64,000 nucleotides of DNA from Xylanibacter ruminicola (lineage in GTDB: Bacteria; Bacteroidota; Bacteroidia; Bacteroidales; Bacteroidaceae), in the NCBI RefSeq assembly GCF_900107775.1, contig NZ_FNRF01000002.1:561129-625128 (forward strand), read 5' to 3'. Position 1 is the stretch's first letter. Each line of letters starts with the position of its first letter. The notes under the pieces were generated by a model, which made no database searches, was not told where the DNA came from, and worked only from the letters and a program-made list of their open reading frames with translations. The position numbers and the translations under genes were made by a program. Below, piece by piece: positions 9,411 through 17,428 of the stretch.

Positions 9411-9566
9411 CTATATCATTGGTGGCGGAAGTGGTCCGCGCCAATTGTGATTCTGAAACCACCAGTTCTTTTTCTTGCGCTTTCGTGGCTTCTTTTCCTC
9501 AGGCTCGGCTCTAATTATTGCTAGCACTACACCTACAAAGAATATTATTCCAAATATGTAAATCAT
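9411..9566 (-). CDS. 51-residue single-span membrane peptide, copy A of a tandem pair
   Basis: It starts MIYIFGIIFFVGVVLAIIRA, a single membrane span, followed by a strongly basic segment (EEKKPRKRKKKN) and a Trp- and Pro-rich end (NWRGPLPPPMI). Its ATG overlaps the TGA of copy B (ATGA at 9563-9566), so translation is probably coupled. The first 30 residues are nearly identical to copy B while the tails differ entirely. A holin-like, membrane-targeting or decoy role can be imagined, but nothing proves it. Confidence 0.7.
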   Translation of the reverse strand: MIYIFGIIFFVGVVLAIIRAEPEEKKPRKRKKKNWWFQNHNWRGPLPPPMI

Positions 9567-9724
9567 TTCTTTCTTTTACTAAAATGTACAGGATCTCCTG
9601 TTTCACCAAGTCTTTCAAAGAAATTCTTTTTCTTTGGCTTTCGTGGCTTCTTTTCCTCAGGCTCGGCTCTAATTATTGCAAGCACTATACCTATAAAGAA
9701 TACTATTCCAAATATGTATATCAT
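9563..9724 (-). CDS. 53-residue single-span membrane peptide, copy B of a tandem pair
   Basis: The N-terminal span matches copy A except for conservative changes, followed by EEKKPRKPKKKN and then a different tail (FFERLGETGDPVHFSKRKK). A good promoter precedes it: TTG, 20 nt, TATATTTG at 9748-9755. Like copy A, the product has an N-terminal span and a basic region. Conservation of reading frame with mostly silent or conservative changes between the copies supports that both are translated. Confidence 0.7.
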   Translation of the reverse strand: MIYIFGIVFFIGIVLAIIRAEPEEKKPRKPKKKNFFERLGETGDPVHFSKRKK

Positions 9725-9747
9725 ATTTTATATTTTTCTTTTGTTGG

Positions 9748-9778
9748 CAAATATAGGGTATTATTTTGAGAAATGCAA
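9748..9778 (-). promoter_or_regulatory. Promoter (TTG-N20-TATATTTG) for the tandem membrane peptides
   Basis: Minus-strand TATATTTG at 9748-9755 with TTG 20 nt upstream. This is the best -33/-7 match in the module and lies about 24 bp before the ATG of copy B. Confidence 0.65.
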
Positions 9779-9797
9779 GTTAGAAAGGAAAATTTTG

Positions 9798-10409
9798 CTA
9801 TTCTTGGGGTTTTTCGTCGAAAATCTCCTCGAAATTCATGTCGGCTTCCTCGTACTCGATATTGAGCGTATCAGGATTAGAAGCGCCCAGTTCCTTGGTA
9901 AGCTTCTTGATACGCTCGTCGATATTTGGTACGGGATTGATACCTACTACTCGTGGGTCGGTCGTTGGGAAGAAGGGTTGTACCACAATCATGTGATAAG
10001 GTACGGCCGTTTCATCCTCGACATCGATACGGTTGTACTTTGCATAGCTGGTGGCGGCTTTCTCCATTGTTTTTGTATCCTTGCGCTTCTTTGCCATCTG
10101 GTATGTCTCGAGAATCATCTCGTTATAACGCCAACGGTGGAAGTCTCGGGTGGCCTCACTTAAGTTAGGCAGCAGCGACTTCACGATTTTCAAGTCAGCG
10201 TAGGCAGTGACTTTGCTCAGGCCGTAACGTTGCATAATCTCATCAACGAACTGGCGATCCTTGGCATCTGGGTTAGCAATGCACCAAGTGACCATATCCC
10301 GTAGGCGAAGGATATGGTCGACTTGGGGAATAGCGTACTTTTCCTCTAACTCAGATTTCTGAGTGTAGAGGTCCGTACGGGCGATATCGACGATACTTGG
10401 TAATGGCAT
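9798..10409 (-). CDS. Probable terminase small subunit / HTH protein
   Basis: The 203-residue protein carries a helix-turn-helix-like segment around residues 62-85 (MQRYGLSKVTAYADLKIV), a basic helical middle (RWRYNEMILETYQMAKKRKD) and an acidic C-terminus (NFEEIFDEKPQE). This plan, and its position among the packaging genes upstream of terL, fits a small terminase that recognises DNA and hands it to the large subunit. The family assignment is by position and shape, not by a diagnostic motif. The 94-residue protein encoded just upstream is an alternative candidate. Confidence 0.55.
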   Translation of the reverse strand: MPLPSIVDIARTDLYTQKSELEEKYAIPQVDHILRLRDMVTWCIANPDAKDRQFVDEIMQRYGLSKVTAYADLKIVKSLLPNLSEATRDFHRWRYNEMILETYQMAKKRKDTKTMEKAATSYAKYNRIDVEDETAVPYHMIVVQPFFPTTDPRVVGINPVPNIDERIKKLTKELGASNPDTLNIEYEEADMNFEEIFDEKPQE

Positions 10410-10435
10410 AAAGAAGATACGGATTACAATGTTAT

Positions 10436-10720
10436 TTACTCGTCGTCCTCCATATCCATGAGGTTTTTCTGAGCGTTTTCCAACGCGAGGGGGCTACCGA
10501 CATAAGCCAGCTGCATTTCCTGGTGCAATAGTTTTACCTTTGATGCAGCCTTTCCTTTATGGTAGCGTTTGCTGACTTCTGTAGAACGATCGGCAATATC
10601 CTCGCGGAGCTGCTCGGCGGGGATATCGAATAGTACGGCAATATCTGAGATCTTCAGATAGATAGAGGCGTATTGCTCTACTTGATTAAGCTGTTCGGGG
10701 GTGTATTCTATTGTAGTCAT
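10436..10720 (-). CDS. Small HTH protein, possible second terminase small-subunit component
   Basis: The 94-residue protein has an HTH-like N-terminal half (EQYASIYLKISDIAVLFDIP) and a basic helix (KRYHKGKAASKVKLLHQEMQLA), then a segment GSPLALENAQKNL of the kind seen in small phage terminase proteins (GSP.A...l), and an acidic end. It starts 5 bp after the stop of the PLD-like gene and lies 26 bp before the 203-residue HTH gene, so all three are in one transcript. Probably DNA-binding; the exact role is unproven. Confidence 0.55.
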   Translation of the reverse strand: MTTIEYTPEQLNQVEQYASIYLKISDIAVLFDIPAEQLREDIADRSTEVSKRYHKGKAASKVKLLHQEMQLAYVGSPLALENAQKNLMDMEDDE

Positions 10721-10725
10721 CGTGA

Positions 10726-11247
10726 TTATTCTGCTTGGATACGCTGAGAGAAAAGGTCAGTTAGCGGAACGCTGTGATTATTGATTAAATCAGTAACCTC
10801 TGCGTGGAGCGTGGCGAAAATGGCTTTGTCCGTAGAGATAAAAGCTGACTCGTGGCGATTTCCGCGTGTCAGATTCTGTGAGGTAATGACTGAGACTGTC
10901 TGACCGGACTCAGCCTGTACCAACAGGATCTTCGAGTGATTATCTGTAAGATAAGTACGCTCGATGACCTGCGTCATGAATGACCAGAGCTTCAGTGTTT
11001 TATTCGTGGCCTTGTGGTCGAGAACCAAATTAAACTCGGTGACTCTCCCACTCTTTTCTATGAAAAACAGGCGGCGTAGGAATTCCTCGGAGATTGAGAA
11101 TGAAGTTTGCCACACCTTGGCATTTCCTACCTGCTCCAGTATCCATTCAAGGAGGTCAGCCACCTGAACGGCATTGGAGAGGTAGGCTTGTGAAGGACAC
11201 TCTTGGAGCGGCTTCACAACGTCAGCCATAGATGCGGTACGCTTCAT
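10726..11247 (-). CDS. PLD-like protein with a single HxK motif
   Basis: The 173-residue protein has an N-terminal helical part, then a phospholipase D-like half-site: NHSKILLVQ (His-x-Lys) followed by SVITSQNLTRGNRHESAFI, where Ser/Thr-Gln-Asn-Leu and Glu match the usual downstream positions. One HxK per chain implies a homodimer, as in Nuc/BfiI-type nucleases (family knowledge). Its ATG overlaps the stop of the upstream Lys-rich protein (ATGA). A nuclease inside a packaging operon could trim or resolve DNA, or act against competing DNA. That use is inference, and an inactive structural role is also possible. Confidence 0.65.
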   Translation of the reverse strand: MKRTASMADVVKPLQECPSQAYLSNAVQVADLLEWILEQVGNAKVWQTSFSISEEFLRRLFFIEKSGRVTEFNLVLDHKATNKTLKLWSFMTQVIERTYLTDNHSKILLVQAESGQTVSVITSQNLTRGNRHESAFISTDKAIFATLHAEVTDLINNHSVPLTDLFSQRIQAE

Positions 11248-11972
11248 TCTTTCTTAGCGGTCTTCTTTGTGGTACGCTTTGCTGTGGCCTTTGCCTTTTT
11301 AGGCTTGGATTTTTCGGCTTCATCACTAGGATTAACCACATCTGGCTCGGGATTAACCGAAGTTGATGAAGAAGAGCCAATGATGTAATGATCGTAGATA
11401 TCCCAGTTCGAGACACGTTTCTTATCGAGAGTAATGATTTCCTTCAGGAAAGGATATCGCTCGCTATCTGGACAGGTAGTGTTATCTAGGCTCAGTGTGC
11501 GCAACTTCAAATGCAGCTCACGCATACGATGAACGATATCCAGATTCTCTACATATAGTGCCTGAACTTCCTCAGGAAGTGAGTCATGATCAGCGCGCTT
11601 GCCTGATTTGAAGTCTGCGTATTCCGCTGATTTTTTGGGTGATACAGAATTATTATCTACTAATTCTGAAGCAACTACTGATGGAATAGCCAAATCTGGC
11701 TTAATCACAGATTTGACGATTTCATCGACTCTTGCCTGCATGGCTTCCACCTCGTCATGGGTGAGCTTCTGCAGGCGGAAATTGAGGTATTTCTGCAGCT
11801 GCCCCTTGATGAATTCGGCTTTTCCCTTGGGATTAACCGAAATATTATGGTACATGATACGGTTGCCCGAAAGCTGAAGCAGCATCAGGGCTCCGGCATC
11901 CCAATTCTTTTCACTGTCAGGTGTGTTCATCCAGGCCTGCAGGGTGTTCGTAAAAGTATTATCTTGATTCAT
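11244..11972 (-). CDS. Unknown protein with Lys/Ala-rich histone-H1-like tail
   Basis: The 242-residue protein has a mixed alpha/beta N-terminal part (residues 1-70), a Ser/Asp-rich linker, a second helical part (about 125-190) and a C-terminal tail of Lys, Ala and Thr repeats (KPKKAKATAKRTTKKTAKKE) like histone H1 or other nucleic-acid-coating tails. I recognise no family. The position between the phosphoribosyltransferase and the PLD-like gene, with ATGA overlap to the latter, puts it in the virion/packaging operon. The tail could neutralise packaged DNA; this is a guess from composition. Confidence 0.6.
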   Translation of the reverse strand: MNQDNTFTNTLQAWMNTPDSEKNWDAGALMLLQLSGNRIMYHNISVNPKGKAEFIKGQLQKYLNFRLQKLTHDEVEAMQARVDEIVKSVIKPDLAIPSVVASELVDNNSVSPKKSAEYADFKSGKRADHDSLPEEVQALYVENLDIVHRMRELHLKLRTLSLDNTTCPDSERYPFLKEIITLDKKRVSNWDIYDHYIIGSSSSTSVNPEPDVVNPSDEAEKSKPKKAKATAKRTTKKTAKKE

Positions 11973-12025
11973 ACATTTAATATGTTTTGTACGGATTAAT
12001 GTGAACTAAAATTCCATAATATACT

Positions 12026-12667
12026 TTAGAGTTTGTTGTTTATTCCGCTGAAAAACAGCAAGTTCTTGTTGTACGGCTCTAACGCTCGAAGCATTGCTTG
12101 AAGTGTCTGTCCTGTGGTAACAAAGTCATCAAAGCAGATAATATTCTGTTCATCTGGAACTTGTTGAACATCGAAGATGGCCCCTACTCGTTGTTTTGTC
12201 CTACAGGTACAAACATCCTCGTAGAAAGGAATGCCCAACAGGCGGGCAATCTGCTCGGAGATGCGAGTGGCAAAGTTCTTCACCAGGTGACGACGCTTCG
12301 GCGTGGTAATGATGCACCAGGAGCCGCGTGAGAGGTCCGGACCGATGATATCAGAAATAAATGATTTCATCGTGCCGGCAAAGAACGGAACCATCGAATC
12401 ATCGGCTTTGATTTCGGTGAGAGTACGGCCATAGACGGACTTCTGCCAATACGAGAGGAAGAAGAGCCCGGAACGACGTGTCAGGCGTGGGCGCGGTGTG
12501 AAGTCGCAACGCGCTTCCACCGTCTTATCCCATCCTTTGCGCTTCTGTTCTGCAAAAATATCCTGCTCGCGCTTGGCCTGAATATCTTTCAAAGCAAGCT
12601 GCGCACTCCCGATATCAGGGACTTCTATCTCTGATAGCAGTTCGCCCATATCTATTGGAGTGCGCAT
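12026..12667 (-). CDS. ComF-like phosphoribosyltransferase embedded in the virion operon
   Basis: The 213-residue protein ends with a type I phosphoribosyltransferase core. The PRPP loop is IICFDDFVTTGQT (about residues 178-190), and earlier segments CIITTPKRRHLVKNFA and RLLGIPFYEDV resemble ComF/amidophosphoribosyltransferase-like folds. The N-terminal 60 residues are charged and helical and lack the zinc finger of classical ComF. It may salvage bases or bind a nucleotide signal. It sits between the virion paralogs and the Lys-rich protein, and no other nucleotide-metabolism gene is nearby, so its function in the module is unclear. Confidence 0.75.
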   Translation of the reverse strand: MRTPIDMGELLSEIEVPDIGSAQLALKDIQAKREQDIFAEQKRKGWDKTVEARCDFTPRPRLTRRSGLFFLSYWQKSVYGRTLTEIKADDSMVPFFAGTMKSFISDIIGPDLSRGSWCIITTPKRRHLVKNFATRISEQIARLLGIPFYEDVCTCRTKQRVGAIFDVQQVPDEQNIICFDDFVTTGQTLQAMLRALEPYNKNLLFFSGINNKL

Positions 12668-12689
12668 CTTCTAGTGAGGTATTGAAGGA

Positions 12690-13625
12690 TTAGTCGCCAA
12701 TTGGCTCACTGTGATTAAGTATAGAGATTGTGAACCACAGCTCAATCGAATTTCCTGAAGCAGAGTCGCCTCTATAGACATCAATCGTATTTGGATAAGA
12801 GATACTGCCGCTCCACAAAGCCTCTGAGCCTCCGTTAGATACTGGAATCTTGGCTTCTGACTCTTTGTTGTTATAAACGATAGACAAACCATTCATGTTT
12901 TTGCCGGTAATCTTGATTGATTTTATCGGGCCATAAGCGCTTTGTTTGCCAAGTTTACTTACGGTATATGGATAATTGTTTATATATACTGTGTTATCAT
13001 ACGAAGGCGTACCACCTGTGCTGGTATTGCCACTTGACGAACTGCCTGAATTCTGGTTAGGATTACCCTCAGGATTGATGGTACCCTCATCGGCATCGAT
13101 AGAGCCAGCATAGAAAGGCGCTGGGCACTCATCAGTAGCTTCCACGTTAATAGTGGTGGAAGTACTGCCTGTAGCCCCCTGTCCGAGGTCCTGAGTGACA
13201 GTAGTCTTGGTAGGCCACTTGTCAGAGCCTACCACGCGGAATGCGCCACGCATGTCCTCAACAAGGAACACGTTGTCATTGTTATTGAGGTATGCTGCAG
13301 CTGCGGTGGCTTCGGCTTCGACACCAGGGTGAACGGCTACCAGCTTGTTTAACTGTGTCTGTGAAGGAGATTCACCCTGAGCCTCAGAAGTCAGCTGCGA
13401 CTTCTCAGCTATGATATCGATGAACTTCCACTTCACATCTGCGCGCAGAGTGAAGTCGCCTGAATACGAAGAAGAAGTAAGACGGCCGTTGGCATCATGC
13501 TGGAGCGTGGGCCACTTTACGATGTCATACTTAGAGATATAATAGATACGGCGTTTAACGCCAGGTAGCTCGGGGCGTCCTTGACACCAAGCTAGTGATT
13601 TTTGTATTGAAGAACAATTTGGCAT
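12690..13625 (-). CDS. Virion-like structural protein, paralog 1
   Basis: The 311-residue protein shares a nearly identical N-terminal part of about 190 residues with the next upstream gene (SSIQKSLAWCQGRPELPGVK, then FRVVGSDKWPTKT and DECPAPFYAG). A low-complexity Asn/Ser/Gly linker (about 195-215) and an unrelated beta-rich C-terminal domain follow, ending EPIGD. Conserved N-part plus swapped C-part is typical of phage decoration, tail-tube or spike proteins. The place, directly after the capsid and its other paralog, supports a virion role. I cannot say which part of the particle it forms. Confidence 0.6.
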   Translation of the reverse strand: MPNCSSIQKSLAWCQGRPELPGVKRRIYYISKYDIVKWPTLQHDANGRLTSSSYSGDFTLRADVKWKFIDIIAEKSQLTSEAQGESPSQTQLNKLVAVHPGVEAEATAAAAYLNNNDNVFLVEDMRGAFRVVGSDKWPTKTTVTQDLGQGATGSTSTTINVEATDECPAPFYAGSIDADEGTINPEGNPNQNSGSSSSGNTSTGGTPSYDNTVYINNYPYTVSKLGKQSAYGPIKSIKITGKNMNGLSIVYNNKESEAKIPVSNGGSEALWSGSISYPNTIDVYRGDSASGNSIELWFTISILNHSEPIGD

Positions 13626-13664
13626 GATGTATTATTAGTAATGGTTATTGAAAATTAAAGCAGA

Positions 13665-14615
13665 TTAGTCACCCCATGACTCATCTTCGTCATTGCTGCT
13701 TGAGCTTGTAACAAGTTCGATGGTAAACCAGACAACAACTTTTTTGTTATCTCCCTGGCCCTCAGTGCGACGAATAGTTATTGTTTTGGGAGCAGTAATA
13801 TTTCCATTCCATGTGGCTACTGTGCCTGCTGGGTATTCAACGTCTATATCAGATTCTAATTCTCCTTGATATTCATAGGTAATAGAAGTCATTTTCTTAC
13901 CAGTGAATTTCATCGAGCTCAGATTACCTGCGATAGTAAGCTTGCTTCCCTTGGTGATATTATATAACACGCCATTGAGATATACTCCTGAGTCATAAAC
14001 AGGAACGCTGCTACCGCCACCAGAAGAACTACCACCAGAAGACTGGCTAGAGTTACCATCCTCATTTATTGTGCCTTCGTCAACCACGATTCTTCCGGCA
14101 TAGAATGGAGCGGGACACTCATCGGTAGCTTCTACATTAATAGTGGTAGAAGTGGTACCAGTAACTCCCTGTCCGAGATCCTGAGTAACAGTAGTCTTGG
14201 TAGGCCATTTTTCTGAGCCAACGACACGGAAGGCACCACGCATATCCTCGACAAGGAACACATTGTCATTGTTATTGAGGTATGCTGCAGCTGCGGTGGC
14301 TTCGGCTTCAACACCAGGATGAACGGCTACCAGTTTGTTCAACTGTGTCTGTGAAGGATATTCGCCCTGGGCCTCAGATGTCAGCTGTGACTTATCAGAG
14401 ATGATATCGATGAACTTCCACTTCACATCTGCTCGCAGAGTAAAGTCGCCTGAATATGCAGCCGAAGCCAGACGACCATTGGCATCATGCTGGAGCGTGG
14501 GCCACTTTACGATGTCATACTTGGAGATATAATAAATACGGCGCTTTACGCCAGGGAGCTCGGGACGGCCTTGGCACCACGCAAGCGATTTTTGTATTGA
14601 TGAGCAATCAGCCAT
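13665..14615 (-). CDS. Virion-like structural protein, paralog 2
   Basis: The 316-residue protein is the partner of the following gene. The first 190 residues match with few changes, then comes a Ser/Gly linker (SSQSSGGSSSGGGSSV) and a different beta-rich C-terminal domain (VYLNGVLYNITKGSKLTIAG). It ends DEDESWGD, nearly the same ending as the HU-HIG protein at 51.8 kb (DEDESYGD). It lies between the capsid gene and paralog 1 in one operon. The pair probably arose by tandem duplication with replacement of the C-terminal domain. Confidence 0.6.
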   Translation of the reverse strand: MADCSSIQKSLAWCQGRPELPGVKRRIYYISKYDIVKWPTLQHDANGRLASAAYSGDFTLRADVKWKFIDIISDKSQLTSEAQGEYPSQTQLNKLVAVHPGVEAEATAAAAYLNNNDNVFLVEDMRGAFRVVGSEKWPTKTTVTQDLGQGVTGTTSTTINVEATDECPAPFYAGRIVVDEGTINEDGNSSQSSGGSSSGGGSSVPVYDSGVYLNGVLYNITKGSKLTIAGNLSSMKFTGKKMTSITYEYQGELESDIDVEYPAGTVATWNGNITAPKTITIRRTEGQGDNKKVVVWFTIELVTSSSSNDEDESWGD

Positions 14616-14740
14616 AGTGTTATTAGGATTAAGCGTTTAAAATGGGAGCCAGAGCCTTCACAAGTACTGGCTCCCCAAAACTCAAAATTATGAATACAGA
14701 AAATGAAAAAGTTCGAAACGAATTCAAGAAAAAGCGATGT

Positions 14741-15766
14741 TTAGTCGCCAATAGGGCCGCTTGCACCACCAGTGCCGGCATTGTTGTTGGTACTTGTTGG
14801 CTCAGTACCAGCAATCTCAATGACCTTCAGGCGGCGCTTGTCGATAGACTCGAACTGGCAGCCGAAGAACATGGTGGCGATATATGAGAGAATGAATGGC
14901 TCATACTCCTTGACCATGACAGTCTCGGTGTCGCCCATCTGGTCATAGCCCACGAGCATGTTGATCTTGGGACTTACGTGGATGAACTTTGAATCAGCCT
15001 TGTTAGCCAACGGGCAGAGAATCAGCTTGCCGTTCGAGCCCTCGACGGCGGTCTGATTGTACTGGTTGTTGTAGTTGATACCAGCGTGGGTCAAGAGGTA
15101 GCCCTCGTTGTACTTGTCAGCGAAGTCCTGCGAACAGTACATGTAACAGGTCTGAGCGCGGAGATGAGGATCCAGAGAGAAGAGAACGGCCTTGGCGATA
15201 TCCACGGCATTGGCGGTGGTGATTTCGTCGGTAAACTTCAAATAGTTGCCTTCCTCCTTAGAAATCTTTCCACTTGTGATTTCCTGGGCGGTGATGGTAT
15301 CGAAGCCATCGAAGAGGTCGAGTGTTGTGTCACCAGATGCGTTGCGCTTACCCGCCCAGATAGCGTTGTTCAGATTCTCAGAAAGCGATTTGGCAATCAA
15401 GGCCAATACATGCTTTGCGGTGGGTGCCTGCATCTGTCCGTCGCCCTTTGTGTCGCCGATGGCACCGAGAAGGGTGCTGATGGCTGAGTTAGGCTCAAAC
15501 TGGGCTACTACGGAACCGAAGAAAGTCTCCAGTGTACGGAAATCCATGTCGAGATTGAAGTTAGAACGGCGTGCTGGCTTGTAGGGGGCGAACTGTGCGT
15601 TGCCATTGAGAGCAGCCACGCTTTCCTTATAACGGATGCCTGGACGGCCTGTCATGAACTTCAGTGTGTCCTGAATGCCGATGATGGGCAACATGAGGAG
15701 GTCCTTGCGGTACTTACGTGCCGCGTCCTGGTACTCCTCGAGCGTAAAGTTAAGTTTTCCTGCCAT
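14741..15766 (-). CDS. Probable major capsid protein
   Basis: The 341-residue protein lies directly downstream of a prohead protease with a scaffold-like tail, the normal place of an HK97-fold capsid gene. It has an N-terminal helical arm, a loop region with RPGIRYKES, a long alpha/beta core and a C-terminal beta segment (VKEYEPFILSYIATMFFG), then a short Asn/Gly/Ser tail ending SGPIGD. Size and context fit a capsid protein, but no single motif proves it. A predicted-structure comparison with HK97 gp5 would decide. The protein tail resembles those of both following gene products. Confidence 0.65.
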   Translation of the reverse strand: MAGKLNFTLEEYQDAARKYRKDLLMLPIIGIQDTLKFMTGRPGIRYKESVAALNGNAQFAPYKPARRSNFNLDMDFRTLETFFGSVVAQFEPNSAISTLLGAIGDTKGDGQMQAPTAKHVLALIAKSLSENLNNAIWAGKRNASGDTTLDLFDGFDTITAQEITSGKISKEEGNYLKFTDEITTANAVDIAKAVLFSLDPHLRAQTCYMYCSQDFADKYNEGYLLTHAGINYNNQYNQTAVEGSNGKLILCPLANKADSKFIHVSPKINMLVGYDQMGDTETVMVKEYEPFILSYIATMFFGCQFESIDKRRLKVIEIAGTEPTSTNNNAGTGGASGPIGD

Positions 15767-15805
15767 AGGATTCTTTTAGTGTTTAGTGATTGTTTGTGTT
15801 GATGT

Positions 15806-16903
15806 TTAAGGGAGCGAGTCAAAAAGCGACTGAGCATTAGCACGAGACTCAAAATACTGTTCGGCCTCCGATTTTTCGGCAGGCTGATCGGTATGCTTGT
15901 CATTAACTACGTGGGCTGTAGTGTCACCGGGCTTCTGCTTCAAGGTGGCCACTTCTGCCTGCAGCTGTGTGTTAGAATCAGTCAGAGATTGCTTTTCACT
16001 CTTAAGAGTGGTAATCTGCGCGTTGAGGTCGCTGATGGTCTGTTTGTCTGCGCTAATAGCAGACTCGATGTCCTCCATCTGAGCGTCCGAAAGCGTGATT
16101 TTGCCTTCATTGCTCATCAGGTGCTCACAAGTCAGGATAGCACAGATAGATTTGAAGATCTTTTTCATTGGTGTTTGTGTTGAATTATTTGTTGATTGGA
16201 TTTTCTGATTGCTGAATAACTGTCCCAATGCACCAAGGAACTTGGCGAATGCAGACTGCTCCTGGGCGGTGAGATGCATTGTGGGCATATTCGGGATGGG
16301 AATTCCTGCAGCAGACATTGCACAGGCCATTGTGTCGGTAAGGACTGGAGCTGATTCATCAGCGTAGTCCGTCAGCTCATCAACAAAGCCCCACTCCAGG
16401 GCCTCCTTTGCTGTGAGCCAACCGCCTTCTTTCATCAAAGCTAGAAGGGCCTCGGGCTCTTTCTTGCAACGTGTGGCATACATCTGGGCAATGTTAGCGT
16501 CCAGCTTGTCAAGGTCAGCCTTCTGGTGCTCGATATTAGCGATGAGCGCCTGCAGGCCGTCAGAGTTGAGCTGGCCCCACTCGAAGAAGCCTATGCTGCA
16601 TTTATGAACCAGGTACATGGCCGATGAATCCATTGTGATGTGCTTGGCGCCGAGGCTGGCGATTGTTGCAGCCGAGGCGTTCATTCCAACGAAATGCACA
16701 TTCACATTGCCATGGAGCTTGAAAGCCGAGAAAATACTCAAGGCGGTAGATGACTGACCACCGAGAGAGTCAATCAGAACGTTGACCTCTGTATCCTTAT
16801 GCTTGGAGAGCACGTAGTCAACGTAATCAGCGTCGAAGTCATATCCTCCGACGAAACCTTTCAGGTGAAGCTGGTAAGTGTTAGTTTTTGTGTTGGATGC
16901 CAT
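15806..16903 (-). CDS. ClpP/S49-type prohead protease fused to scaffold-like coiled coil
   Basis: The 365-residue protein begins with a ClpP-like domain: a G-G-Q oxyanion segment (DSLGGQSST, 45-53), the nucleophile Ser77 in GMNASAAT and His100 in YLVHKCSIG. The domain extends to about residue 200, and its AKEAleWGfvD segment is typical of ClpP/SppA proteins. After a linker, residues about 285-335 form a heptad-rich coiled coil (SDLNAQITTLKSEKQSLT) like an internal scaffold. It would cleave scaffold and capsid delta domain during head maturation. The promoter TATCTTTG lies at 16923-16930, only 20 bp before the ATG, so this gene heads the virion operon. Confidence 0.85.
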   Translation of the reverse strand: MASNTKTNTYQLHLKGFVGGYDFDADYVDYVLSKHKDTEVNVLIDSLGGQSSTALSIFSAFKLHGNVNVHFVGMNASAATIASLGAKHITMDSSAMYLVHKCSIGFFEWGQLNSDGLQALIANIEHQKADLDKLDANIAQMYATRCKKEPEALLALMKEGGWLTAKEALEWGFVDELTDYADESAPVLTDTMACAMSAAGIPIPNMPTMHLTAQEQSAFAKFLGALGQLFSNQKIQSTNNSTQTPMKKIFKSICAILTCEHLMSNEGKITLSDAQMEDIESAISADKQTISDLNAQITTLKSEKQSLTDSNTQLQAEVATLKQKPGDTTAHVVNDKHTDQPAEKSEAEQYFESRANAQSLFDSLP

Positions 16904-16922
16904 AATTCAAATGATTATGGCG

Positions 16923-16930
16923 CAAAGATA
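16923..16930 (-). promoter_or_regulatory. -7 box (TATCTTTG) heading the protease-capsid operon
   Basis: Minus-strand TATCTTTGC ends 20 bp before the ATG of the prohead protease gene, so the late operon can be transcribed separately from the replication genes. Confidence 0.65.
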
Positions 16931-16963
16931 AATACCTTTTATATAGGGGGAAAAGACGGAAGA

Positions 16964-17383
16964 TTACGGATTGTAGGGAATCAGAGCCTTGCGGGCGGTG
17001 AATGAAACCTCGTAGCGGTGAACTGAGGCTTCAGCATCGGGCTTTGAGGTGTTTTTGGTAACCTTTATTGTCGGGTATAGCTTTTCGCGCGTACCTAATA
17101 TATAGTGATTGCCAGCAGAAGTGGTAATCAGAAAAGCCAAGGGCATACTTGTGGGAAGCGTGTCCAAAGTGGTGAACGACAGCTTGGCCTTTTCAATTTG
17201 TGTGTTGTTATCAGGCGATTCCTCTACTTCGCACGAAGGGATTGACTTCAGGGCTATTTCTGTAGCGCTGGAGGATATGGTGACTGGAAAGCCTGTCAGG
17301 GCTTGATAAATCAAGTCCGCAGGTAAGCTATCACAAGGCACATAGCTAATGGCGGTGATGCCGGGAAGAGATATACAATTCAT
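16964..17383 (-). CDS. Unknown protein preceding the prohead protease
   Basis: I choose the Met at 17383 (MNCISLPGITAISYVPCDSL), giving 139 residues; an in-frame Met five codons earlier is possible. The product is beta-rich with little charge at the start and has segments like HYILGTREKLYPTIKV and HRYEVSFTARKALIP. Small beta-rich proteins in this place of phage maps are often head-completion or stopper proteins, but nothing here is diagnostic. It is read in the same direction as its neighbours, 61 bp before the protease gene. Confidence 0.55.
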   Translation of the reverse strand: MNCISLPGITAISYVPCDSLPADLIYQALTGFPVTISSSATEIALKSIPSCEVEESPDNNTQIEKAKLSFTTLDTLPTSMPLAFLITTSAGNHYILGTREKLYPTIKVTKNTSKPDAEASVHRYEVSFTARKALIPYNP

Positions 17384-17428
17384 AATCAAACAAATCAAAC
17401 AATACCATAATTAGGACAAATACAGGCT

